Notes under the pieces: generated by a model
Seen by the model: only the letters and a program-made list of their open reading frames with translations
Databases searched by the model: none
Told to the model about the DNA's origin: nothing
NCBI RefSeq assembly: GCF_024347395.1
Contig: NZ_AP025472.1
Location: forward strand, 3,038,001-3,102,000
DNA from: Vibrio cortegadensis
GTDB lineage: Bacteria; Pseudomonadota; Gammaproteobacteria; Enterobacterales; Vibrionaceae
Direction: 5' to 3'
Length of the DNA stretch: 64,000 nt
Translations under genes and position numbers: made by a program
Shown: one piece after another, positions 26,042 to 34,401 of the stretch
Layout of the letters: each line of letters begins with the position of its first letter
How positions within the stretch are numbered: the first letter of the stretch is position 1

Positions 26042-26959
26042 TTACCATTCTCTCGGTTTCAAATAGTTCAGGTAAAGATCGGCTTCTGGAGAGCCATCTT
26101 CTGGGTTATAGCTATATTCCCAACGAGCTAATGGTGGCATAGACATGAGTATGGATTCTGTTCTACCACCGCTTTGTAACCCAAATAAGGTGCCTCTATC
26201 ATAAACAAGATTAAATTCCACATAACGTCCACGACGATAAAGTTGGAAATGACGCTCTCGCTCACTGTATTCCGTATTTTGTCGACGTTTTACGATTGGT
26301 AAATACGCATGGGTATAATTTTCACCAACCGCTCGCATATAAGCAAAAGAAGATTCAAAACCCCACTCATTCAAATCATCAAAGAAAAGGCCACCAACCC
26401 CACGCGTTTCATCTCTATGTGGTAAGAAAAAGTATTTATCACACCACTCTTTATGCAGCTGATAAACATCCGCTCCAAAAGGCGCACAGATCTCTTTCGC
26501 GGTATTGTGCCAGTGTTGGCAATCTTCTTCGAAAGGATAAAAAGGCGTTAGGTCAAAACCGCCACCGAACCACCAAATAGGCGCTTCGCCCTCTTTTTCT
26601 GCAATAAAAAATCGAACATTGGCATGAGAGGTGGGTACATAAGGGTTCTTAGGATGCATCACAAGGGATACTCCCATCGCCTCAAATTTTCGCCCTGCCA
26701 ATTCAGGACGGTGCGCTGTCGCAGATCCTGGCATTTCGTGACCAAAAACATGAGAAAAGTTTACGCCACCTTGTTCGAAAACCGCACCATCTTTCATAAC
26801 ACGACTACGACCACCTCCACCAAGCTTCTCATCTGGCGTTCGTTGCCATGCATCTTCTACGAATAATGCTTTGCCATCAGCCTGCTCTAATTGTTGACAA
26901 ATACTATCTTGAAGGGCCAACAGAAACTGTTTTACGGCTTGTTTATCTATCGCTGACAT
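26042..26959 (-). CDS. hemF: Oxygen-dependent coproporphyrinogen III oxidase HemF
   Basis: HemF oxidatively decarboxylates coproporphyrinogen III to protoporphyrinogen IX in aerobic heme synthesis. The 305-residue protein has the family segments GGGGRSRVMKDGAVFEQGGVN, HPKNPYVPTSHANVRFF, WWFGGGFDLTP and RRGRYVEFNLVYDRGT. The order tsaC-hemF-aroE also occurs in other gammaproteobacteria. It starts 8 bp after tsaC ends, so the two are probably cotranscribed. Confidence 0.97.
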   Translation of the reverse strand: MSAIDKQAVKQFLLALQDSICQQLEQADGKALFVEDAWQRTPDEKLGGGGRSRVMKDGAVFEQGGVNFSHVFGHEMPGSATAHRPELAGRKFEAMGVSLVMHPKNPYVPTSHANVRFFIAEKEGEAPIWWFGGGFDLTPFYPFEEDCQHWHNTAKEICAPFGADVYQLHKEWCDKYFFLPHRDETRGVGGLFFDDLNEWGFESSFAYMRAVGENYTHAYLPIVKRRQNTEYSERERHFQLYRRGRYVEFNLVYDRGTLFGLQSGGRTESILMSMPPLARWEYSYNPEDGSPEADLYLNYLKPREW

Positions 26960-26967
26960 TAAGCTGA

Positions 26968-27525
26968 TTATCCTTGTCTTAATATACGTGACGTTTTCGC
27001 GTCTCGAATTTCACTAGGCTTCTCTCGTCCACCCGTTTCTCCATGCAACACCGCAACTAACTTATCACCTAATTGCTCTTCTACTTCTTGAGTCGTCATA
27101 CATGGAGGGTGACCCGTTAAATTTGCACTTGTTGAGGTAAGCGGCTTACCAAAGGCATGACACATTTTTTGAACCAAAGGATGGTCGGTCACACGTACAG
27201 CAATAGAATCAAACTGCCCACAGAGTGATGAAGATACTTTATCGCTGGTCGGCATTATCCAAGTGACAGGTCCAGGCCATGTCGATTTCACTTCCTTAAG
27301 TTGTGCTGCCGTTAACTGGCTTTCATCAATATAAGGTAAAAGCTGGCTATAATTCGCAGCAATCAAGATCAACCCTTTTTCAACCGGGCGTTGCTTTAAC
27401 GCTAACAATTTATCTATCGCTTCATTATTGTCAGGATCGCACCCAACGCCAAATACCCCTTCAGTTGGGTAAGCAATAACTTCACCTTGCTTTAATGCCA
27501 GTAGCGCCTGCTCAAAATTATCCAT
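26968..27525 (-). CDS. tsaC: Threonylcarbamoyl-AMP synthase TsaC
   Basis: TsaC makes threonylcarbamoyl-AMP from threonine, bicarbonate and ATP, the first step of the t6A37 modification of ANN-decoding tRNAs. The 185-residue YrdC-fold protein has YPTEGVFGVGCDPDN, the KRP motif (KQRPVEKGL) and STSANLTGHPP. I start it at 27525, after AAGGGA; an ORF extension to 27594 adds a lysine-rich stretch absent from the family. It is divergent from purE and heads the tsaC-hemF group. Confidence 0.94.
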   Translation of the reverse strand: MDNFEQALLALKQGEVIAYPTEGVFGVGCDPDNNEAIDKLLALKQRPVEKGLILIAANYSQLLPYIDESQLTAAQLKEVKSTWPGPVTWIMPTSDKVSSSLCGQFDSIAVRVTDHPLVQKMCHAFGKPLTSTSANLTGHPPCMTTQEVEEQLGDKLVAVLHGETGGREKPSEIRDAKTSRILRQG

Positions 27526-27642
27526 GACCATCCCTTTAACTTTCTTTTTATTCTTCGATTTAATTAAGTAAGTGTACAAATTATCTCTGTTCATACCTAA
27601 AGCTATTTAATAGCAAAATGTATCTAAGTTTAAATCACACTG

Positions 27643-27658
27643 ACGCAAACGTTTTCCT
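27643..27658 (+). promoter_or_regulatory. PurR operator upstream of purE
   Basis: ACGCAAACGTTTTCCT matches the PurR box ACGCAAACGTTTNCNT. It lies just upstream of the purE -10 box, where a bound repressor with hypoxanthine or guanine would block transcription. Confidence 0.85.
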
Positions 27659-27680
27659 TGGGCGATTTTACCCGTATAAT
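27652..27680 (+). promoter_or_regulatory. purEK promoter
   Basis: A perfect TATAAT at 27675-27680 lies 51 bp before the purE ATG. A weak TTTTCC at 27652-27657, spaced 17 bp, overlaps the PurR box. Confidence 0.65.
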
Positions 27681-27730
27681 GCGCGAAAAATATCCGCACA
27701 CCTAATTTTATAGCACTGAAGGAGTTTGAG

Positions 27731-28216
27731 ATGAAAGTCGGGATTATTATGGGTTCTAAATCAGATTGGCCAACCATGAAACTGGCCGCAGAAATGCTTG
27801 ATCAATTTGGCATCGCATACGAGACAAAAGTGGTTTCAGCTCACCGAACTCCTCAGCTTCTCGCTGAATATGCTTCAAGTGCCAAAGATCGCGGTATAAA
27901 AGTGATCATCGCTGGAGCTGGCGGCGCAGCGCACCTTCCTGGTATGGCAGCCGCTTTTACTAGCCTTCCTGTATTAGGCGTTCCTGTTCAATCTCGTGCT
28001 CTTAAAGGCATGGACTCACTACTTTCTATTGTTCAAATGCCAAAAGGTATTGCAGTCGGCACTCTCGCGATTGGCGAAGCTGGCGCGGCAAATGCAGGAT
28101 TACTTGCCGCACAAATTCTAGGCACCAGTGATGAGAGTGTAATGGAAAAAGTGGAAGCGTTCCGTCAACAACAAACAGAAACTATTTTAGATAACCCAAA
28201 CCCAGCTGAGGACTAA
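27731..28216 (+). CDS. purE: N5-carboxyaminoimidazole ribonucleotide mutase PurE
   Basis: PurE (class I) converts N5-CAIR to CAIR in purine synthesis. The 161-residue protein has the signature GIIMGSKSDWPTM at residue 4, SAHRTP and the GAGGAAHLPGMAA loop. It has a GGAG ribosome-binding site, and purK starts 4 nt after its end. The pair is controlled by the PurR box upstream. Confidence 0.97.
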   Translation: MKVGIIMGSKSDWPTMKLAAEMLDQFGIAYETKVVSAHRTPQLLAEYASSAKDRGIKVIIAGAGGAAHLPGMAAAFTSLPVLGVPVQSRALKGMDSLLSIVQMPKGIAVGTLAIGEAGAANAGLLAAQILGTSDESVMEKVEAFRQQQTETILDNPNPAED

Positions 28217-28220
28217 TGAC

Positions 28221-29351
28221 ATGCATGTTCTTGTGCTAGGCGCAGGCCAATTAGCTCGAATGATGTCGCTCGCGGGCGCACCACTCAACATTCAAATATC
28301 AGCTTTTGATGTCGGAAGCAGTAATATCGTTCATCCACTCACTCAAGCGGTGATTGGTAATGGGTTAGAAAACGCGATTGAGCAAGCAGACGTGATCACT
28401 GCCGAGTTCGAACATATCCCCCATCAAATACTTGAGGTCTGTGAACGCAGTGGTAAGTTTTTACCATCAACAGAAGCAATCAAAGCAGGTGGTGACCGCC
28501 TTCTTGAAAAAGCACTGTTAGACGAAGCAAACGTGAAAAATGCTAAGTACTATGTGATTAACTCTCGCGAAGACTTTGACACTGCAATTACCCACGTTGG
28601 CTTACCGATGGTATTGAAAAGCACACTTGGCGGCTACGACGGCAAAGGCCAGTGGCGCTTAAAGACATTAGACAATGTTGACGCGATCTGGGCAGAAATG
28701 GCTGAGTGCATTGCCGCGACCAACAACCAAGCAATTGTTGCTGAAGAGTTTGTTCCGTTCGACCGTGAAGTATCGCTTGTTGGTGCTCGTGGCGCTAATG
28801 GCGAGATTCAAGTGTACCCACTGGCTGAAAATGTTCACACCGACGGCGTGTTGAGTTTATCGACAGCGATTGATGACATTGAATTGCAAGAGCAAGCGAG
28901 AGTAATGTTCACAGCTGTTGCTGAGCGTTTAGATTACGTTGGCGTGCTGGCACTTGAGTTCTTTGATGTTCAAGGTTCGCTGCTTGTTAATGAGATCGCA
29001 CCACGTGTGCATAACTCAGGCCACTGGACGCAACAAGGTGCTGAGGTTTGCCAATTTGAAAATCATCTACGAGCAGTTTGCGGCCTGCCACTAGGTGGAA
29101 CCGAATGCATTCGCCCAACAGCAATGGTCAACATTTTAGGTGAAGACTCACTCCCACAAAGCGTGTTAGCAATGCCAGGTTGTCATGTTCATTGGTACGG
29201 TAAAGAAAAACGCGCAGGAAGAAAAATGGGGCACATCAATGTATGTGCAAATTCGCGGAAAGATCTCCAACAAGCACTGCTTGAACTTGCGAATGAGCTT
29301 AACGAAAAGGCTTATCCTTCGTTGAAAAGCGCTGCGTTAAAAATACAGTAA
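28221..29351 (+). CDS. purK: N5-carboxyaminoimidazole ribonucleotide synthase PurK
   Basis: PurK carboxylates AIR to N5-CAIR with ATP and bicarbonate. The 376-residue ATP-grasp protein begins with LVLGAGQLARMM and shows LKSTLGGYDGKGQW, AEEFVPFDREVSLVGAR and the metal and catalytic region NEIAPRVHNSGHWT. It works directly upstream of PurE on an unstable intermediate. A strong bidirectional terminator follows. Confidence 0.97.
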   Translation: MHVLVLGAGQLARMMSLAGAPLNIQISAFDVGSSNIVHPLTQAVIGNGLENAIEQADVITAEFEHIPHQILEVCERSGKFLPSTEAIKAGGDRLLEKALLDEANVKNAKYYVINSREDFDTAITHVGLPMVLKSTLGGYDGKGQWRLKTLDNVDAIWAEMAECIAATNNQAIVAEEFVPFDREVSLVGARGANGEIQVYPLAENVHTDGVLSLSTAIDDIELQEQARVMFTAVAERLDYVGVLALEFFDVQGSLLVNEIAPRVHNSGHWTQQGAEVCQFENHLRAVCGLPLGGTECIRPTAMVNILGEDSLPQSVLAMPGCHVHWYGKEKRAGRKMGHINVCANSRKDLQQALLELANELNEKAYPSLKSAALKIQ

Positions 29352-29371
29352 TATATACAACCGATAAGATC

Positions 29372-29404
29372 ACAAAATGGCGCTATATGCGCCATTTTGT
29401 CTTT
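29372..29404. terminator. Terminator between purK and yrdD
   Basis: A perfect 12-bp stem, ACAAAATGGCGC paired with GCGCCATTTTGT, has a 5-nt loop. It can serve both convergent genes. Confidence 0.8.
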
Positions 29405-29436
29405 GATATGCAGCCTCTAATAACCCTTCAACATAT

Positions 29437-30009
29437 TTACTCGTTAGATTGAGTATGCTGACATTTTCGGCTAGAGCATTGATACTTAGTTCCACTCGCC
29501 AATTTTTTCTCAACCAACAATGTAAAACCACACTCTTCACAGCGACCTTTGACTGGAGGGTGGTTCACTGCAAATTTGCATTTAGGGTAATTGTCGCAAG
29601 CAAAGAACGTTTTCCCAAAACGAGATTTACGCTCGACAAGGTGTCCTCTGCCACACTCTGGACAACCATGTAGTGGCTTATCTTTTGTTGGTTGCTCCGG
29701 TTTATCGAGGGACTCAATATGGTGACACTCAGGATAACTGCTGCATCCGATAAACATCCCATAACGGCCCTGCCTTAATACCAACTCATTGGCACACTTA
29801 GGGCAAGCTACTCCAAGTTCTTTTACGATATGACCATCATTTTGATGTAATGGGCGAACATAGCTACAGCTCGGATACTGCGAGCAACCTAAAAACGGGC
29901 CATGTTTTCCGTGACGGAGTTGCAGTTCACTGCCGCATTCTGGACATGGTTCATGCTCCAACGCGTGTTCGTGAGCGGAAAATAACTGCTGATCGATTTT
30001 ACTGCTCAT
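29437..30009 (-). CDS. yrdD: Topoisomerase-I-type zinc-finger protein YrdD
   Basis: This 190-residue protein is made of four tandem C4 zinc ribbons like those at the C-terminus of DNA topoisomerase I. Each starts C-x2-C (CPEC, CPKC, CPEC, CEEC), and the second cysteine pair follows a GxxxGCSxYPxC-type turn. There is no topoisomerase catalytic domain, so it is not an enzyme by itself. It probably binds nucleic acid. It stands 21 bp downstream of smg in the conserved yrdD-smg-dprA group. Confidence 0.92.
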   Translation of the reverse strand: MSSKIDQQLFSAHEHALEHEPCPECGSELQLRHGKHGPFLGCSQYPSCSYVRPLHQNDGHIVKELGVACPKCANELVLRQGRYGMFIGCSSYPECHHIESLDKPEQPTKDKPLHGCPECGRGHLVERKSRFGKTFFACDNYPKCKFAVNHPPVKGRCEECGFTLLVEKKLASGTKYQCSSRKCQHTQSNE

Positions 30010-30030
30010 GGCATCTCTTGTTGGTTAGTA

Positions 30031-30507
30031 CTAGTGAAGAATACCTTGCTCTTTACTGTATAAGAGCTCTTCCATTTGGGTATATGCATTTTCATTACCC
30101 GGTACATTAAACAGCACCATTAAAATAATCCATTTCAGATCATCAAGTTCAAAATCATCCGTTTCTAACCCCATAACTCGATCAATGACCATTTCTCGAA
30201 TTTCGGTTGTGAGTACACCTACCTGTTCTAAAAACAGTAGAAAACCACGACACTCCATATCAATTCGCGCTACTTCCGATTTAGTATAGATACGTATTGA
30301 CGTTGCTGAACCTGTGGATATTGCCGAATGATTATCGCTCTCTTGAAGCGCCGCTAGTTCTTCTAGCCAATGTAATGCTTTATAAATATCTTTTTGGTGG
30401 AAACCTGCACGAGTCAGCTCATCTTCAAGTTCATCTTGATCCACTTGCAACTCTGCCTCGCTATGGATATAGGTTTCGAACAGATACATTAGTATGTCCA
30501 TCATCAT
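30031..30507 (-). CDS. smg: Smg protein (DUF494)
   Basis: The 158-residue protein matches Smg of E. coli, starting with the pattern MDILMYLFETYIHSEAELQVDQ. It is helical and acidic with no known catalytic motif. Three Met codons in a row open the frame, so the start could be up to 6 bp further in. It lies 2 nt after dprA ends. The function is unknown; the linkage to dprA and yrdD is widely conserved. Confidence 0.92.
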   Translation of the reverse strand: MMMDILMYLFETYIHSEAELQVDQDELEDELTRAGFHQKDIYKALHWLEELAALQESDNHSAISTGSATSIRIYTKSEVARIDMECRGFLLFLEQVGVLTTEIREMVIDRVMGLETDDFELDDLKWIILMVLFNVPGNENAYTQMEELLYSKEQGILH

Positions 30508-30509
30508 AG

Positions 30510-31610
30510 CTAGCCCCTCCTCTTTCGAATATAGCCACCGGTTACTGCAACAACATGCCCTGAGAGCTCAAGCTCCAAAAGCTGCATCATGACCTCATGC
30601 ACAGGTATATGGGTCCGCTGTGCCAAAATATCAACAGGAGTCACCTCTATTCCTACGTTAGCTAACAGAAGAGGAAATAGCAATTCTTCCTCTTCTTCCA
30701 CCATGTCGAATAAATTTGGCTGATGATCTATAGACCAGTTTACCAGAGTTTCTATTTCAGAGAGAACATCTTGCGCACTTTGGACTAAACACGCTCCCGC
30801 TTTAATTAAGCTATTTCCGCCACGACTATTGGGGTTATGGATAGAGCCCGGCATAGCAAAAACATCACGCCCTTGCTCGTTTGCGTAACGAGCCGTAATA
30901 AGAGAACCACTTTTCTCTGCCGCCTCAACGACTAAGACCCCAACAGACAAGCCACTAATAATTCGATTACGCCGTGGGAAGTTTTCAGGCCTCGGCTTGG
31001 CACTAGGACGAAATTCTGAAACTAACGCCCCTTTATCGATAATTCTTTCAGCCAACTTCCTATGGCGAGCTGGATAAATATTATCAAGACCAGAGCCAAG
31101 TACAGCCACCGTTTCACCACTTCCTTCTAACGCTCCATCATGAGCGTAACCATCGATCCCCAATGCAAGCCCGCTAGTTACGATTAAGCCTTGATTAGAA
31201 AACTCTTTCGCAAACGACTTCGCGGTTTGTCGCCCTTCCAAGCTTGCATTTCGACTGCCAACCATTGCGATTTGAGGATCCCCCAAGCAACTAGAGTTAC
31301 CTTTTACAAATAATACCGGCGGATGGGAGGGGATCTCTTTTAAAAGCGGTGGGTAATGTATATCGAGAGGAGTAATAATATGATGATTTTTTTGCTGAGC
31401 CCATTTTAAGCAAGGCTCAACATCTGAAAGAGCTTTGTGTTTTAAGTACTCTATCTGTTTTGTTTTGAACCCTATTGCCTGAAGGTTTTGAGGCTTATAT
31501 TGAACAATGTTAACCAGTGAATCGATACTTCTTAATCTGGATAATCTCTTTTCTCCCAAATAGGGAGTGAAGCTCAACATCAACCACGCTTCGAGTTCTT
31601 GCTCCGTCAC
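30510..31610 (-). CDS. dprA: DNA processing protein DprA
   Basis: DprA binds incoming single-stranded DNA during natural transformation and loads RecA. The 366-residue protein has an N-terminal helical region, a Rossmann-like core with MVGSRNAS, GLALGIDGYAHDGAL, VLGSGLDNIYPARHR and PRRNRIISGLS, and a C-terminal winged-helix domain (about residue 300 on). It overlaps the LysM gene by 4 nt (ATGA). comM at 45-46.6 kb is a second transformation gene in the window, so competence in this organism is likely. Confidence 0.96.
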   Translation of the reverse strand: MTEQELEAWLMLSFTPYLGEKRLSRLRSIDSLVNIVQYKPQNLQAIGFKTKQIEYLKHKALSDVEPCLKWAQQKNHHIITPLDIHYPPLLKEIPSHPPVLFVKGNSSCLGDPQIAMVGSRNASLEGRQTAKSFAKEFSNQGLIVTSGLALGIDGYAHDGALEGSGETVAVLGSGLDNIYPARHRKLAERIIDKGALVSEFRPSAKPRPENFPRRNRIISGLSVGVLVVEAAEKSGSLITARYANEQGRDVFAMPGSIHNPNSRGGNSLIKAGACLVQSAQDVLSEIETLVNWSIDHQPNLFDMVEEEEELLFPLLLANVGIEVTPVDILAQRTHIPVHEVMMQLLELELSGHVVAVTGGYIRKRRG

Positions 31611-32716
31611 GATCCTGCATCTTCACTACTGATCGCAATAGTCACTGGCTTGATTGGTGAAATAGCAGAAATTTCTCGACCAATAGGCGTAGAGCTATCT
31701 GTTATCAGCCCTAAACTAAAATATTGATAAGGACGAATAACAATCAAGCGACCAACGGTGATATCAGGCAATTGAATAGCATCACTCTTTTCGCCCTCAT
31801 AACTAAACTTACCTTCTTTGCTATGTACCATCGCTCCGGGTTTAATTAACTCAAACATACTTCCTTGACGTAAATTATCTTCCGTACCTTGATCCAGAAT
31901 GATCACTTGGTTGTTTGCAGCATACTGGCTTCCCGCTATCGCTCCTAAAATATTGGCGAATGCACCTTGAGGAGCAGGTTGAGGGTGAAAGGTGGTGGAT
32001 AACGTCATGGTTTCAATGCCAACTTCAGGTAACACCACATCATTAATCAATATTTCTTGTCGTTGAGAGGTCACCTGTAAACTACTAAACTCTTCATCAC
32101 TGTCCACCAAAGTAGCCGCTGCCACTAAACGTAAAGATGTGATACTTACCTCTGGGCTTTCACGCTTATACTCTTCAACCTGACGGTAAATCCCCCACTC
32201 AGTATGACTGTGCTGACCATCAATAAATAAACGATCATTAGCGGTTAAAAACTTACGACCATCACTTGTTCCTAGCACCCTATGAGCATTATCAATGAGA
32301 TCTTTTTCTACCAACCGATCCGATTGAAGGTAAGGAAGCACCAACTCTTCCGCAATAGTCGGTACCGCTTTCTTTTCAATCAAGCGAACCTTAGGGCTCA
32401 GAGTGACCATAGGTTTAAGACTTAACACTGGCTGACCATCTCTCCACGTTAACGTTAACCTATCTCCTGGATAAATTAGATGTGGATTTTCAATGTCAGG
32501 GTTTATCTGCCACAAGCGAGGCCATAACCATGGATTATCTAAATATAAAGCTGATATATCCCACAGCGTGTCACCTTTCACAACGATATAAGTTTGTGGT
32601 GCATTATCTCGAATCGTCAAAGGTGCTGGTATTGATTCACTTGCACTCGCAATATTAGAAATAGAGAACGACATTGACAGTAATGCGCCTGTAATACAGC
32701 GAAGAAATGAAGGCAT
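31607..32716 (-). CDS. LysM-domain envelope protein
   Basis: This 369-residue secreted protein has a Sec signal peptide (MPSFLRCITGALLSMSFS then ISNIASA, cleavage after about residue 25). A LysM domain follows at about residues 42-90 (YIVVKGDTLWDISALYLDNP then INPDIENPHLIYPGDRL). The rest has no motif I recognise. LysM suggests peptidoglycan binding in the periplasm. It is the first gene of the LysM-dprA-smg-yrdD run and is divergent from def. The function is unknown, though the gene is often found at this locus. Confidence 0.88.
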   Translation of the reverse strand: MPSFLRCITGALLSMSFSISNIASASESIPAPLTIRDNAPQTYIVVKGDTLWDISALYLDNPWLWPRLWQINPDIENPHLIYPGDRLTLTWRDGQPVLSLKPMVTLSPKVRLIEKKAVPTIAEELVLPYLQSDRLVEKDLIDNAHRVLGTSDGRKFLTANDRLFIDGQHSHTEWGIYRQVEEYKRESPEVSITSLRLVAAATLVDSDEEFSSLQVTSQRQEILINDVVLPEVGIETMTLSTTFHPQPAPQGAFANILGAIAGSQYAANNQVIILDQGTEDNLRQGSMFELIKPGAMVHSKEGKFSYEGEKSDAIQLPDITVGRLIVIRPYQYFSLGLITDSSTPIGREISAISPIKPVTIAISSEDAGS

Positions 32717-32856
32717 AACTCCCGCTCCTTTAGAGTAATGAGTAATAGAGAATCGAATAATTGGTCTTAGGATGCTGTCATTTGCCCTCTAAAATGTCTA
32801 GAATTGAGCCAACAAGGTTTATGCTGTTTCGGCACAGTTCAACATTTAGAGTGTAT

Positions 32857-33369
32857 ATGTCTGTATTACAAGTATTAACATTCCCGGATGACCGCCTACG
32901 TACCGTGGCGAAACCGGTAGAGAAAGTTACCCCTGAGATCCAAAAGCTCGTCGATGACATGATTGAAACCATGTACGACGAAGAAGGTATCGGCTTAGCG
33001 GCGACGCAAGTTGATTTCCACCAACGTATTGTTGTGATTGATATTTCAGAAACTCGTGATGAACCAATGGTTCTGATCAACCCTGAAATCACCGAAAAAC
33101 GCGGAGAAGATGGCATCGAAGAAGGTTGCCTTTCGGTTCCGGGCGCAAGAGGTTTAGTTCCTCGTGCGGCTGAAGTGAGCGTAAAAGCTCTCAATCGTGA
33201 TGGCGAAGAGTTCACCTTCGACGCTGATGACTTACTGGCGATTTGTGTACAACACGAATTGGACCATTTAAAAGGCAAACTGTTTGTTGATTACCTTTCG
33301 CCTCTTAAACGCAAGCGCATCAAAGAAAAGTTAGAGAAAATTAAACGCTTTAACGAAAAACAAAAATAA
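32857..33369 (+). CDS. def: Peptide deformylase Def
   Basis: Def removes the formyl group from nascent proteins. The 170-residue protein has all three motifs: GIGLAATQ, EGCLSVPG and the metal site QHELDHLKG. The start at 32857 gives the usual SVLQVLTFPDDRLR N-terminus; in-frame ATGs upstream would add 32 residues absent from the family. fmt follows 16 nt later, so formylation and deformylation are coupled in one operon. Confidence 0.97.
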   Translation: MSVLQVLTFPDDRLRTVAKPVEKVTPEIQKLVDDMIETMYDEEGIGLAATQVDFHQRIVVIDISETRDEPMVLINPEITEKRGEDGIEEGCLSVPGARGLVPRAAEVSVKALNRDGEEFTFDADDLLAICVQHELDHLKGKLFVDYLSPLKRKRIKEKLEKIKRFNEKQK

Positions 33370-33385
33370 ATTAAGTGAGGTTACC

Positions 33386-34333
33386 TTGAGCCAGTCATTA
33401 CGTATTGTGTTTGCAGGTACTCCGGACTTCGCCGCCCGTCATTTGGCGGCGTTGTTGTCTTCGGAGCATGAAGTTCTTGCGGTATATACCCAACCTGACC
33501 GCCCAGCAGGTCGTGGCAAAAAGCTGACCGCAAGCCCAGTAAAAAATATCGCCCTTGAACATAATATTCCGGTATACCAACCAGAAAACTTCAAAGCCGA
33601 TGAAGCAAAACAGCAGCTTGCGGAGCTCAACGCCGATCTCATGGTTGTCGTGGCTTACGGTCTACTATTGCCACAAGTTGTGCTTGATACCCCGCGTCTA
33701 GGTTGTATCAACGTGCATGGCTCAATTTTACCTCGCTGGCGTGGTGCCGCACCGATTCAACGCTCAATCTGGGCGGGTGATAAAGAAACCGGTGTGACCA
33801 TCATGCAAATGGATATTGGTTTAGATACTGGTGACATGCTCAGCATTGCCACTCTACCGATTGAAACGACAGACACCAGTGCCTCTATGTATGACAAGCT
33901 CGCGGATTTAGGTCCAGATGCACTTGTTCATTGCTTAGCGGACATCGCTTCCGGTAATGCTAAACCTGTCAAACAAGATGATGAGCTTGCCAACTACGCG
34001 AAAAAACTTAGCAAAGAAGAAGCTAAGATTGATTGGACGATGGATGCTCAAGCCATTGAACGTTGCGTTCGAGCCTTTAATCCTTGGCCGATGAGTCACT
34101 TCTCTGTTGCAGAAAATAGCATCAAAGTATGGCAAAGCCGTGTGGAACCTCAAACAACTGATAAACCGGCGGGAACCATACTTAAAGCCGATAAAACGGG
34201 TATTTATGTGGCAACTGGCAGTGGTGTGCTTGTTTTAGAGCAGCTACAAGTACCGGGGAAAAAAGCCATGTCGGTACAAGACATCTTAAACTCGCGTGCT
34301 GCTTGGTTTGAAGTGGGAAGCCAACTCAACTAA
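33386..34333 (+). CDS. fmt: Methionyl-tRNA formyltransferase Fmt
   Basis: Fmt formylates initiator Met-tRNA using 10-formyl-THF. The 315-residue protein shows FAGTPDFAARHL, QPDRPAGRGKKL, the formyltransferase signature NVHGSILPRWRGAAPIQRS and DTGDML, then the C-terminal OB-like tRNA-binding domain. The start codon is TTG at 33386, behind AGTGAGG; no in-frame ATG lies nearby. It is cotranscribed with def, and a hairpin separates it from rsmB. Confidence 0.96.
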   Translation: MSQSLRIVFAGTPDFAARHLAALLSSEHEVLAVYTQPDRPAGRGKKLTASPVKNIALEHNIPVYQPENFKADEAKQQLAELNADLMVVVAYGLLLPQVVLDTPRLGCINVHGSILPRWRGAAPIQRSIWAGDKETGVTIMQMDIGLDTGDMLSIATLPIETTDTSASMYDKLADLGPDALVHCLADIASGNAKPVKQDDELANYAKKLSKEEAKIDWTMDAQAIERCVRAFNPWPMSHFSVAENSIKVWQSRVEPQTTDKPAGTILKADKTGIYVATGSGVLVLEQLQVPGKKAMSVQDILNSRAAWFEVGSQLN

Positions 34334-34349
34334 TTCGGCAAGCAAGTTC

Positions 34350-34378
34350 GGCCAGTCGTTACTGGCCTTTATTTTTTT
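34350..34378 (+). terminator. Terminator or attenuator between fmt and rsmB
   Basis: GGCCAGT/ACTGGCC with a 4-nt loop is followed by TTTATTTTTTT. rsmB starts only 24 nt later, so this would lower rsmB expression unless it has its own promoter. Confidence 0.75.
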
Positions 34379-34401
34379 GATTCAACAATCGGGTATCCAT
34401 C

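Noticed and set aside
32778..33278. A 166-aa minus-strand frame opposite def
   Set aside because: It is a shadow of def; its composition is that of an antisense frame.
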